NCBI GenBank assembly: GCA_012513165.1
Contig: JAAZCT010000254.1
Location: forward strand, 1-20,759
DNA length: 20,759 bases
Direction: 5' to 3'
Origin: Actinomycetales bacterium
Lineage (GTDB): Bacteria > Actinomycetota > Actinomycetes > Propionibacteriales > Nocardioidaceae
Under the pieces are notes generated by a model. It had not been told where the DNA came from and did no database searches. It worked only from the letters and a program-made list of their open reading frames with translations. Shown piece after piece: positions 1-6,730 of the stretch. Made by a program: the position numbers and the translations under genes. Position 1 is the stretch's first letter. Each line of letters begins with the position of its first letter.

Positions 1-802
1 GCGTAAAGGTGCGGCTCTTGAACGTCGGCTCAGCCTTCTTTTTTCCGGCCGACTGAGCAATCTTGGTGTTGACCGAACGCAACATCGCAAACTGCAATCG
101 ACGTTCCAGCGCGAACGCGCGACGCACGCTCATTCGGCGGGTCCGATCCATCAGTTCTTTCGAGGCAGCAACCGAATCGGGCGAACGCTGCATCAACTTC
201 TCAGCCAATTCCATCGCCAACTCTTCCGGCTTGTCACTGACTCCAGTGGCCACTCCATACTCAACGGCTTTCGCGCCATCGAATACTTCAGCCGTCATCA
301 CGAGGCGCTTGGCAAGATCGCCCGGCAACTGATCGGTCAGTGCGATCGTGCCACTCATGTCTGGCACGAGGCCCCACTTGGCTTCCAAAACCGACCATTC
401 GCAGTCCGGGGTCGTGAACCGGAAATCTGCCGCGAGTGCGAGTTGGATTCCGCCGCCAAAAACGTGGCCCCGAGTGATCGCGATAACCGGAACAGAGAGC
501 CGGCGCCAGGCCCACAGCGGCTCCTGAAACATGTTCGTTCCGCGAAATGGGTTCGGGATAAACCAACGGCCGACCTTCTTTGGGTTCGTCATCACCTTGC
601 CGAAGTCAAGACCAGCGCAGAAGGAATCACCGCGCCCTTCAAGGAACACCACGCGCACATCACGGTTCTTATCGATCGCGGTGGCGGCATCTTTCCGCTG
701 CGGCAGCATCTCGAAGGTAATGCCGTTCAACTTGTCTGGTCGGTTCAACCAAACACGGGCGATCGGGCCATCAAATTCAAGGTCAACATGCTGTTCACTC
801 AT
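1..802 (-). CDS. Crotonase / enoyl-CoA hydratase-family protein (3' end beyond window)
   Basis: Reading the minus strand from the ATG at 802 gives 267 residues with no stop before the left edge, so the C-terminus is missing. The crotonase fold is recognisable: an N-terminal LNRPDKLNG segment (residues 19-27), the first oxyanion-hole segment FCAGLDF (61-67), and the second at GHVFGGGI (112-119). Glu140 and Asp148 in VLEAKWGLVPDMSGT match the second catalytic Glu and the Asp of dienoyl-CoA isomerases. The first catalytic acidic position (after GGGI) is Gln120, so classical hydration is doubtful. Crotonases act on acyl-CoA thioesters in the cytoplasm; substrate cannot be told here. The C-terminal part is Lys/Arg-rich (GKKKAEPTFKSR), which is normal near the end of such proteins. 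No strong ribosome-binding site is visible. It is divergent from the whiB gene. Family call is firm; the reaction is not. Confidence 0.9.
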   Translation of the reverse strand, partial: MSEQHVDLEFDGPIARVWLNRPDKLNGITFEMLPQRKDAATAIDKNRDVRVVFLEGRGDSFCAGLDFGKVMTNPKKVGRWFIPNPFRGTNMFQEPLWAWRRLSVPVIAITRGHVFGGGIQLALAADFRFTTPDCEWSVLEAKWGLVPDMSGTIALTDQLPGDLAKRLVMTAEVFDGAKAVEYGVATGVSDKPEELAMELAEKLMQRSPDSVAASKELMDRTRRMSVRRAFALERRLQFAMLRSVNTKIAQSAGKKKAEPTFKSRTFT

Positions 803-886
803 GACGCGAAGCCTACGCCTGCAACCGTGAGCCAGATTCGGCACCACCTTCTCTGAAATATCTTGTGTCTCATCTGAAACAAACTC

Positions 887-916
887 TTGCGTTTGCCGTC
901 TGGGTGCTAGTACGTT
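887..916 (+). promoter_or_regulatory. Possible whiB promoter
   Basis: TTGCGT at 887-892 and TACGTT at 911-916 are separated by 18 bp and fit a loose actinobacterial -35/-10 pair (TTGNNN / TANNNT). Transcription would start near 923, leaving a leader of about 50 nt. The match is partial and other AT-rich hexamers nearby (for example around 922-933) could serve instead. Confidence 0.28.
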
Positions 917-933
917 CTAGTCATAAATAGTTA

Positions 934-949
934 CGTGATCCAAATCACA
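934..949. promoter_or_regulatory. CRP/FNR-family binding site upstream of whiB
   Basis: CGTGA (934-938), six bases, then TCACA (945-949) matches nine of the ten defined positions of the TGTGA-N6-TCACA palindrome used by actinobacterial Crp/GlxR regulators. It is intergenic, 26 bp before the WhiB start codon and between the likely promoter and the ribosome-binding site. If transcription starts near 923 the site lies downstream of the start and would repress; this placement is an inference. Confidence 0.5.
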
Positions 950-975
950 GACTTGTACAGAAGAGGTGGCTCAGC

Positions 976-1266
976 ATGGTAAGCATCAAGCGACTCCCGA
1001 CGCCGATCTTGGAATCGTACGAGTGGCAGTGGCAGGGATCCTGTATGGGCGAAGACGCGGCCGTGTTCTTCTCACCCGAGGCCGAACGAGGCCGCAAACG
1101 CCAACGCCGCGAAGAGAACGCCAAGCAAATTTGCGCCAGCTGCCCCGTCTTGGAAAAGTGCCGAGATCACGCGCTCACCGTCCAAGAACCGTACGGCGTG
1201 TGGGGCGGTCTCACCGAAGCCGAGCGCACCGATATCATCCATCGCGCGGCTCCCAAAGCCAGCTAA
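976..1266 (+). CDS. whiB3: WhiB-family Fe-S transcriptional regulator, WhiB3/WhiD-like
   Basis: A 96-residue protein with the WhiB pattern of four cysteines, C23-X29-C53-X2-C56-X5-C62, which ligate a redox- and NO-sensitive [4Fe-4S] cluster. The EPYGVWGG turn (residues 71-78) precedes the C-terminal DNA-contact region. The N-terminal WQWQGSC, the ERGRKRQRREENAK stretch and the HALTVQEPYGVWGGLTEAER segment resemble WhiB3 of Mycobacterium and WhiD of Streptomyces more than WhiB1 or WhiB2. Such proteins usually bind the primary sigma factor's C-terminal region. The ATG at 976 is set by GAGGTGG at 963-969, six bases away. It ends 13 bp before the convergent gdh gene. A CRP-like palindrome in the leader suggests control by a cAMP or redox regulator. 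Subfamily assignment rests on recalled similarity. Confidence 0.93.
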   Translation: MVSIKRLPTPILESYEWQWQGSCMGEDAAVFFSPEAERGRKRQRREENAKQICASCPVLEKCRDHALTVQEPYGVWGGLTEAERTDIIHRAAPKAS

Positions 1267-1279
1267 ACGCCAGAACGCA

Positions 1280-2563
1280 TCAGGGGTAGAGCCCGCGAGC
1301 AGTATGGGCCGAGGCCACCGTCTCGACCGCAAGCACCGTGGCTGCCTGCCGAAAATTCATGCCCCGAGCCGCGGCCGCATTCACGACTCGATGCCAAGCG
1401 TGGTCCATCCGCTCGGTGAGCCTCAACTCAACTTGGGCTTCGGTCCACCAAAACGCCTGATTCGCCTGAACCCACTCGAAATACGACACAATCACGCCAC
1501 CCGAGTTAGCCAGAATGTCGGGAACGATGAACACCCCCGCAGCCTCCAACACGCGATCCGCCTCCGTAGTGGTCGGACCGTTCGCGCCCTCCACGATTAG
1601 CTTGGCTTTGATCTGGGACGCGTTGCCACCGTGAATAACGCCCTCGGTGGCTGCCGGAATCAGCACGTCAACGTCGGCATACAACAAGTCATCACGATCC
1701 GCCAACGGCTCAGTGCCGGCAAAACCAACCACCGAGCCAGTAGATTCGACGTGCTTTTTGAGCAGGGCCACATCGATACCGTCGGCACAAGAAATCGCAC
1801 CATACTGGTCACTGATGGCCGTTACCTTCACACCCGCCTGCCACAGGAACAAGGCCGCGCCGCTGCCGACCTTGCCGAATCCTTGCACGGCGACCGTCGT
1901 TTGCTCCGGGACAAGCCCGCAATGTGCCAGGGCAGCCAAAGCGATATGAGAAACACCGCGTGAAGTTGCGTTCGCCCGCCCGAGCGACCCGCCTATATTC
2001 ACGGGTTTGCCCGTGACCACGCCGGGCACTGTGAATCCGGTGTTGACCGAATACGTGTCCATCATCCAAGCCATGACCTGCTCGTCGGTGCCCATGTCGG
2101 GCGCAGGGATATCGATCATTGGTCCAATAATCGGCATCAGTTCACTCGTGTAGCGGCGCGTGACCCGCTCGATTTCTTGAGGCGAATAATTGCGCGGATC
2201 GAAGGTGATGCCGCCTTTCGCCCCGCCGTACGGAATGTCAACGAGTGCGCACTTCCAGGTCATCCACATTGCGAGAGCGCGCACCTCGTCAAGGTTCACA
2301 TCCGGGCTGTAGCGCAAACCGCCCTTGGTGGGGCCGCGGGACATGTTGTGTTGCACCCGATACCCGAGCAGCACCTCGATCGTCCCGTCGTCGCGTCGAA
2401 GCGGAATGGAGACGGTCACCTCACGCCGAGGCGTTGCCAGGACTTCATACATCCCGCCATTGAGTCCGAGGATTTGAATCGCTTCGGCTAACTGCGCACG
2501 CGCATCGCGCAAGGGATTGGGTGCCGTCTCAGTTCCGGCTGGTGTTTCGAGTGCTCCGGCCAT
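1280..2563 (-). CDS. gdhA: Glutamate dehydrogenase (Glu/Leu/Phe/Val dehydrogenase family)
   Basis: A 427-residue protein, the size of hexameric catabolic-type glutamate dehydrogenases, which interconvert glutamate with 2-oxoglutarate and ammonia in the cytoplasm. The catalytic domain shows RGPTKGGLRY (Lys80), MTWKCALVDIPYGGAKGGI (Lys104 and Lys116) and APDMGTD (Asp156). The Rossmann domain begins at the dinucleotide motif GFGKVG (228-233), and VEGANGPTT and PDILANSGGV follow in the expected order. The absence of the long extra domains of the large NAD-GDH class is clear from length. The ATG at 2563 is preceded only by a weak purine stretch. It is read in the same direction as the tRNA-Leu 66 bp upstream and converges on whiB. 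Cofactor choice (NAD or NADP) cannot be settled by eye. The symbol gdhA is a conventional label; gudB or rocG would be equally fair. Confidence 0.95.
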   Translation of the reverse strand: MAGALETPAGTETAPNPLRDARAQLAEAIQILGLNGGMYEVLATPRREVTVSIPLRRDDGTIEVLLGYRVQHNMSRGPTKGGLRYSPDVNLDEVRALAMWMTWKCALVDIPYGGAKGGITFDPRNYSPQEIERVTRRYTSELMPIIGPMIDIPAPDMGTDEQVMAWMMDTYSVNTGFTVPGVVTGKPVNIGGSLGRANATSRGVSHIALAALAHCGLVPEQTTVAVQGFGKVGSGAALFLWQAGVKVTAISDQYGAISCADGIDVALLKKHVESTGSVVGFAGTEPLADRDDLLYADVDVLIPAATEGVIHGGNASQIKAKLIVEGANGPTTTEADRVLEAAGVFIVPDILANSGGVIVSYFEWVQANQAFWWTEAQVELRLTERMDHAWHRVVNAAAARGMNFRQAATVLAVETVASAHTARGLYP

Positions 2564-2581
2564 ACGGCCATAGTCTCACTG

Positions 2582-2601
2582 AACCAGCGCTTTGGCCGGT
2601 T
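2582..2601 (-). terminator. Weak hairpin between tRNA-Leu and gdhA
   Basis: On the minus strand AACCGGC and GCTGGTT can pair over seven positions (one G-U) around a six-base loop. It lies just after the tRNA and 19 bp before gdhA. There is no T-tract, so it may be a processing or weak termination structure, or chance. Confidence 0.22.
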
Positions 2602-2629
2602 ACAAACTCACAAAAAGACATACATACAG

Positions 2630-2712
2630 TGCGCACGAGAGGATTCGAACCTCCACGCCCTTGCGGACACTGGCACCTGAAGCCAGCGCGTCTACCATTC
2701 CGCCACGTGCGC
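2630..2712 (-). tRNA. tRNA-Leu (anticodon CAG)
   Basis: The minus strand folds as a class II tRNA of 83 nt. The acceptor arms are GCGCACG (2712-2706) and CGTGCGC (2637-2631), with discriminator A at 2630. The anticodon stem CTGGC/GCCAG encloses the loop TTCAGGT with anticodon CAG. The long variable arm TGTCC-GCAA-GGGCG and the T-arm GGAGG-TTCGAAT-CCTCT complete it. The 3' CCA is not encoded. Together these identify leucine. The gene lies divergently beside fhaA, the same place tRNA-Leu(CAG) occupies next to fhaA in mycobacteria, which supports the conserved synteny of this region. Confidence 0.97.
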
Positions 2713-2724
2713 AACAACGTCGAA

Positions 2725-2754
2725 ACTCTATCAGTCATCGGGAATTCATGTCCG
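2725..2754 (-). promoter_or_regulatory. Likely tRNA-Leu promoter
   Basis: On the minus strand CGGACA (2754-2749, four of six matches to TTGACA) and TAGAGT (2730-2725, fitting TANNNT) are 18 bp apart. Transcription would begin about six bases before the mature tRNA 5' end at 2712, a normal distance for a tRNA gene. Confidence 0.4.
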
Positions 2755-2816
2755 CCACGGCTAGACATTTGGTCCGCCACTCGGTCTAGAACTCACTCTA
2801 ACTGGGCGCGGGCCGA

Positions 2817-2822
2817 TACGAT
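2817..2822 (+). promoter_or_regulatory. Possible -10 element for the fhaA-pknB operon
   Basis: TACGAT at 2817-2822 fits the actinobacterial TANNNT -10 hexamer and would start transcription near 2829, about 44 nt before fhaA. No convincing -35 is seen. It lies in the 160-bp divergent gap between tRNA-Leu and fhaA, the only sizeable upstream space for this operon. Confidence 0.3.
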
Positions 2823-2872
2823 CGACAAGACTAGAGGCACACTTCGGGTTCATGCGTATGGAGGGAAAGACG

Positions 2873-3583
2873 ATGGCTGGCGTACTGCAACGCTTCGAGC
2901 AACGGCTCGAGAACGCCGTCACTGGCGCGTTCACTCGCGTCTTCCGCAGCTCTGTGCAACCTGTCGAGATCGCAGCCGCGTTACAACGCGAGATCGACAA
3001 CAACACCAAGGTCCTGAGCCGCGACCGCACTCTCGTCCCGAACGATTTCACCGTTGAACTATCGCCACACGATCACGAACGGCTCACCCAGTTCGGCAGC
3101 ACGCTCGCCAACGAATTGAGCACTCTCGTTCGGGAACACATCAGTGAACAGCGTTATACGGCTGCGGGCGAGATTCTGATTTCGTTCACTCAAGATGAGG
3201 CCCTTCATACCGGCAGGTTCCACGTCAACAGCCGAGCCGCCGCCGACGTCACTCCCTCACCCAGTCAGGCGATGACCGACACGGCCATTCGGCGCGCCTC
3301 AGTGGTTCTAGACATCGGCGGACTTCGCCACCCCATCGCCGGGAACCGTCTCACGATCGGACGCGGCTCGACGGCAGATCTGAAGATCGATGATCCTGGC
3401 ATTTCGCGAAATCACGCGGAGGTGCGCGTTTCAGGCGCTAGCGTTTCAGTGCACGACTTAGGCTCCACGAACGGAATCACGGTCGACGGTCGACGTGTCA
3501 CCGACGCGCCGCTAGCAAACGGCTCTCAGTTCCGACTTGGCAACACGACGATTACCGTCTCGATCGCGGAGGAGCAACTGTGA
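2873..3583 (+). CDS. fhaA: FhaA, FHA-domain protein with N-terminal FhaA (DUF3662) domain
   Basis: A 236-residue cytoplasmic adaptor. The ATG at 2873 is chosen over an upstream in-frame ATG because GGAGGGA (2860-2866) sits six bases before it and because MAGVLQRFEQRLE is the usual FhaA N-terminus. Residues 1 to about 115 are the FhaA N-terminal domain (VFRSSVQPVEIAAALQREID is typical). Residues 140-230 are the FHA domain, with GRG (163-165), SRNH (178-181) and GSTNG (197-201) for phosphothreonine binding. In mycobacteria FhaA reads phosphorylated MviN and PknB and restrains peptidoglycan export. The linker is only about 25 residues, whereas M. tuberculosis FhaA is over 500 residues with a long low-complexity linker. 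It overlaps fhaB by four bases (GTGA) and opens the operon. Confidence 0.95.
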   Translation: MAGVLQRFEQRLENAVTGAFTRVFRSSVQPVEIAAALQREIDNNTKVLSRDRTLVPNDFTVELSPHDHERLTQFGSTLANELSTLVREHISEQRYTAAGEILISFTQDEALHTGRFHVNSRAAADVTPSPSQAMTDTAIRRASVVLDIGGLRHPIAGNRLTIGRGSTADLKIDDPGISRNHAEVRVSGASVSVHDLGSTNGITVDGRRVTDAPLANGSQFRLGNTTITVSIAEEQL

Positions 3584-4053
3584 GTTCGCTGACTCTCCTT
3601 GCAATAAAGCTCGGATATCTCGCCGTCCTGTGGTTGTTTGTCTTGTCGTCGGTTTCCGTGATCCGCACCGACATTTTCGGTGCTAGAACCACTTCCCCTA
3701 AAAGCAAGAAAGCGAAGTCGGCAAAGACCAAGCCACTCAAGAAGTCCAAGAGACTTCGCGGCAAGCCCAAACAACTCATCATTATCGACGGCCCGAACCA
3801 GGGTCAAAGCGTTCCTTTGGGCACTGAACCCATCTTGTTGGGTCGCGGAACCGACGCCGCGATTCGGCTCAACGACGATTACGTCTCGACCAGGCACACC
3901 CGCTTCGCCACGAACGGGGAACAGTGGTTCGTCGAAGATCTCGGCTCCACCAACGGAACGTACATCGGGAATCAGCGCGTGAGTAACCCCGTGCCGATAG
4001 CGGTTGGAGTTCCCGTTCGGCTGGGCAAAACAATCGTAGAATTGCGGCCGTAA
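3580..4053 (+). CDS. fhaB: FhaB (FipA-type) membrane-anchored FHA protein
   Basis: A 157-residue protein starting with GTG inside the fhaA stop region. Residues about 5-27 form one transmembrane helix, followed by the conserved RTDIFG, then a strongly basic linker (residues 41-64, rich in Lys). The C-terminal FHA domain has GRG (88-90), S103, R105, H106 and GSTNGTY (122-128), the phosphothreonine-reading residues. FhaB of mycobacteria has the same length and layout and is a phosphorylated partner of the kinases and of FtsZ/FtsQ. Its stop codon shares one base with the pstP ATG (TAATG), so it is translationally coupled. The family call is secure; partners in this organism are inferred from the operon. 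Confidence 0.95.
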   Translation: MSSLTLLAIKLGYLAVLWLFVLSSVSVIRTDIFGARTTSPKSKKAKSAKTKPLKKSKRLRGKPKQLIIIDGPNQGQSVPLGTEPILLGRGTDAAIRLNDDYVSTRHTRFATNGEQWFVEDLGSTNGTYIGNQRVSNPVPIAVGVPVRLGKTIVELRP

Positions 4054-5360
4054 TGACAGCACTCACCTACCGCTACTGCGCACTCACTGACGTCGGCTTG
4101 CGCCGCACGAACAATCAAGACTCTGGGTACGCCAGCCCAAGAATGCTCGTCCTCGCCGACGGGATGGGCGGAGCCGCCGCCGGAGACCTCGCCTCGGCCA
4201 TCACCATGGAGGCCCTTCGAGAAATCGACCGCGATCTCGACCCCGAGGCCGACGGAACCGTATTGGACGCCCTGACTGAAGCGGTTTCGATCGCGAACCA
4301 TCGCCTCGGCGAAGTCATCCGAGATAACCCGCTCGTTGAAGGCATGGGAACCACCCTCGATGCGATGTATTGGGACGGCGAGAAGCTTGGCGTCGCGCAT
4401 ATCGGAGACTCGCGGATCTATCGGTTCCGCGGCGGCAAACTCACACAAATCAGCGTCGACCACACCTACGTGCAAAGCCTGATTGACGAAGGCCGGCTCA
4501 CGCCCGCCGAGGCCCGAGTCCATCCACACCGTTCGCTTCTATTGCGCGCCATCTTGGGCCGCGATGATCTGGAACCAGATTTCACCTGGCTACAGCCGGC
4601 TGCCGGAGATCGATATTTGTTGTGCAGCGACGGGCTGAGCGACATGGTGCAAGACGAGGTAATCGAACGCAGCCTGCGTCTCGAAACCATCGACCTATCG
4701 GCTACCGAACTGGTTCGCGCCGCACTGGAGGGAGGCGGACTAGACAACGTCACCGTCGTGTTGGCCGAGTTTGTGGCGCTTTCTGAGCCGCTCGAAGAAA
4801 GCCTCTCGTGCGCTGACGGGCGGCCTCAGGTCGTCGGTTCTGCCGCAGAGAACCCCCAACCACGCACCGGTCTAGTTTCGTCCGAATCAAACGAGGCGCT
4901 CGAGCCAAGGCCTCCGAGCACTCCGGTGGATCCCGAAGAACTGCGTTACGCTCCGCGTCCCGCCCCCAGATTCAGATGGATTCGCATCACGGCCTCCGTG
5001 TTGGCCATAGTCCTAGGCACCGCCGCCGCAACGGCCTTCGCCTACGACTGGTCCCAGAAGCAGTATTTCGTTGCGGACTACGACGGCACAGTCGCCATTT
5101 ATCGGGGCGTCGATGCGAATCTACCAGGACTCAGCCTTAACAGCGTCGAACAAACCACCCGGATTGACCTAGACACACTCCCAACGTATTCGCGGCAACA
5201 AGTTGAGGGGGGCATCACGGCCACCAGTCTTGACGACGCCAAGCGGATCGTCGACAACCTGAGTTCTCAAGTGCGCGAGCCGGCACCGACCCCGCGACCC
5301 ACCCCGGAACTCACGACCGTCCCCACCTCCCCTGCTAGTCCCGAACCGGGCGACTCGTGA
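4053..5360 (+). CDS. pstP: PstP, PP2C-family Ser/Thr protein phosphatase
   Basis: A 435-residue metal-dependent phosphatase that removes phosphate from PknB and its substrates. The cytoplasmic catalytic domain (about 5-242) has ADGMGG with Asp36, GDSRIY with Asp119, SDGLSD with Asp193, and GGLDNVTVV with Asp231, the metal-binding set of PP2C enzymes. A Pro/Ser/Glu-rich juxtamembrane stretch (about 245-325) leads to one transmembrane helix (about 330-350). An outside segment of about 85 residues ends in a Pro/Thr-rich tail. The outer part is shorter than I recall for M. tuberculosis PstP. It overlaps fhaB by one base and rodA by four (GTGA). The order FhaA-FhaB-PstP-RodA-PbpA-PknB is the standard actinobacterial operon. 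Confidence 0.96.
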   Translation: MTALTYRYCALTDVGLRRTNNQDSGYASPRMLVLADGMGGAAAGDLASAITMEALREIDRDLDPEADGTVLDALTEAVSIANHRLGEVIRDNPLVEGMGTTLDAMYWDGEKLGVAHIGDSRIYRFRGGKLTQISVDHTYVQSLIDEGRLTPAEARVHPHRSLLLRAILGRDDLEPDFTWLQPAAGDRYLLCSDGLSDMVQDEVIERSLRLETIDLSATELVRAALEGGGLDNVTVVLAEFVALSEPLEESLSCADGRPQVVGSAAENPQPRTGLVSSESNEALEPRPPSTPVDPEELRYAPRPAPRFRWIRITASVLAIVLGTAAATAFAYDWSQKQYFVADYDGTVAIYRGVDANLPGLSLNSVEQTTRIDLDTLPTYSRQQVEGGITATSLDDAKRIVDNLSSQVREPAPTPRPTPELTTVPTSPASPEPGDS

Positions 5361-6730
5361 GCACTCCCGTCTGGATTCCACGCAAGCGCCGCAACGTTGA
5401 ACTTGCGATGCTGTTTCTCGCGATCCTCCTCACGGTGCTGGCGCGCGTTTCGATTGAGCTCACCGTCAATGGATCAGTTCCATCAAGTGCCTATACCTTC
5501 GCCGTCATCTTCGCGGCGGCGGCCATCGGAGCGCATCTAGCCGTTCGCTTCATCGCGCCGTACGCCGATCCGGTGATCTTGCCGCTAGTCGTGTGCCTGA
5601 ATGGCATCGGCATCAACATGATTCATCGCATTGACTTGGCCCGACAAGCCGCGAACCCTGATCGCGGTTCGCTCGCCGCATCTCAAGTGACCTGGACCGC
5701 CGTGGGGATAATCGGGTTCATCGTCGTTCTGGCCATCGTGCGCGATCATCGCGTTCTTCAGAAGTACACCTACACCTTCGGGTTCATCGCAATCGCGTTG
5801 CTCCTGATGCCTTTGCTGCCCGTCATCGGGCAAGAGATTCGCGGCGCCCGACTCTGGATCCACGTTGGCCCGTTCAGTTTCCAGCCGGGCGAGGCCGCCA
5901 AAATCTCGCTGGCAATTTTCTTTGCTGGCTATCTCGTCGTGAAACGTGACGCGCTGGCGCTGGCGGGAAAGCGATTCGCGGGCATCGACTTTCCGCGAGG
6001 ACGTGACCTCGGACCCATCGGTCTAGCTTGGCTCTTAAGCCTCGGCATTCTGGTGTTCCAACGGGATCTCGGATCATCCCTGCTGTTCTTCGGCTTGTTC
6101 GTCGTGGTGTTGTACGTCGCCACGGAACGGCCGGGATGGGTTGTCGTCGGAGTGGGACTGTTCCTCGGAGGCGCCTACGTCGCGAATTTATCTTTCAGCC
6201 ACGTTCAACGGCGAGTTTCTGCCTGGCTAGACCCTTGGGCAAACCCCGAACAGAACTACCAAATCATCAGCGCCCTCTACGGCATGGCGCACGGAGGTGT
6301 GCTCGGCAGAGGCTGGGGCGAAGGCCGGCCCGAAATGACACCTTTCAGTTTTTCCGACTTCATCTTGACGTCTCTAGGCGAGGAGCTCGGCCTCACTGGG
6401 CTCATGGCCATCCTGATGATCTACGTTCTGATCGTCGAGCGCGGCGTTCGCATCGCCCTCACATGCCGAGACGCCTTCGGAAAATTGCTCGCGATCGGCT
6501 TGACCGCATCGCTCGCATTCCAAGTGTTCGTCGTTGCCGGCGGCGTGACGAAACTGATTCCGCTGACGGGTCTCACCACCCCGTTTCTGGCGCACGGAGG
6601 CTCCTCGATCGTGATGAATTGGATCATCATGGCCCTGCTGTTAGTGATCAGCCACCAGACTCGGAAGCCCGCTCCCGAAGTCTTGGAGTTCTCAAGTGAC
6701 GAAGCGACACAGGTGGTGAAACTACGATGA
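5357..6730 (+). CDS. rodA: RodA, SEDS-family peptidoglycan glycosyltransferase
   Basis: A 457-residue polytopic membrane protein with about ten to twelve hydrophobic helices. SEDS hallmarks are QPGEAAKISLAIFFAGYL (176-192), FQRDLGSSL with Asp237 (the catalytic aspartate position), NPEQNYQIISALYGMAHGGVLGRGWG (about 296-321), FSFSDFILTSLGEELGLTG (330-348) and IPLTGLTTPFLAHGGSS (401-417). SEDS proteins polymerise lipid II into glycan strands, working with a class B PBP, here the adjacent PbpA. The GTG start overlaps the pstP stop and the ATG of pbpA overlaps its own stop. FtsW has the same fold; the neighbourhood beside pbpA and pknB is what favours RodA. Confidence 0.95.
   Translation: MSTPVWIPRKRRNVELAMLFLAILLTVLARVSIELTVNGSVPSSAYTFAVIFAAAAIGAHLAVRFIAPYADPVILPLVVCLNGIGINMIHRIDLARQAANPDRGSLAASQVTWTAVGIIGFIVVLAIVRDHRVLQKYTYTFGFIAIALLLMPLLPVIGQEIRGARLWIHVGPFSFQPGEAAKISLAIFFAGYLVVKRDALALAGKRFAGIDFPRGRDLGPIGLAWLLSLGILVFQRDLGSSLLFFGLFVVVLYVATERPGWVVVGVGLFLGGAYVANLSFSHVQRRVSAWLDPWANPEQNYQIISALYGMAHGGVLGRGWGEGRPEMTPFSFSDFILTSLGEELGLTGLMAILMIYVLIVERGVRIALTCRDAFGKLLAIGLTASLAFQVFVVAGGVTKLIPLTGLTTPFLAHGGSSIVMNWIIMALLLVISHQTRKPAPEVLEFSSDEATQVVKLR

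Noticed and set aside
443..856. Plus-strand open frames over the left end
   Set aside because: They are antisense to a clear crotonase coding frame and encode no recognisable protein.
2761..2789. CTAGAC / GTCTAG inverted repeat upstream of fhaA
   Set aside because: Only 6-bp arms with a 17-bp spacer, expected by chance in a window this size.
5280..5350. Pro/Thr-rich repeats at the ends of pstP and pknB as possible recombination repeats
   Set aside because: They are ordinary low-complexity tails of exported domains, and the DNA sequences are not identical.
6028..6699. A 223-codon plus-strand frame inside rodA
   Set aside because: It is a +1 shadow of rodA, Arg/Pro-rich as GC-biased shadows are, with no family features.
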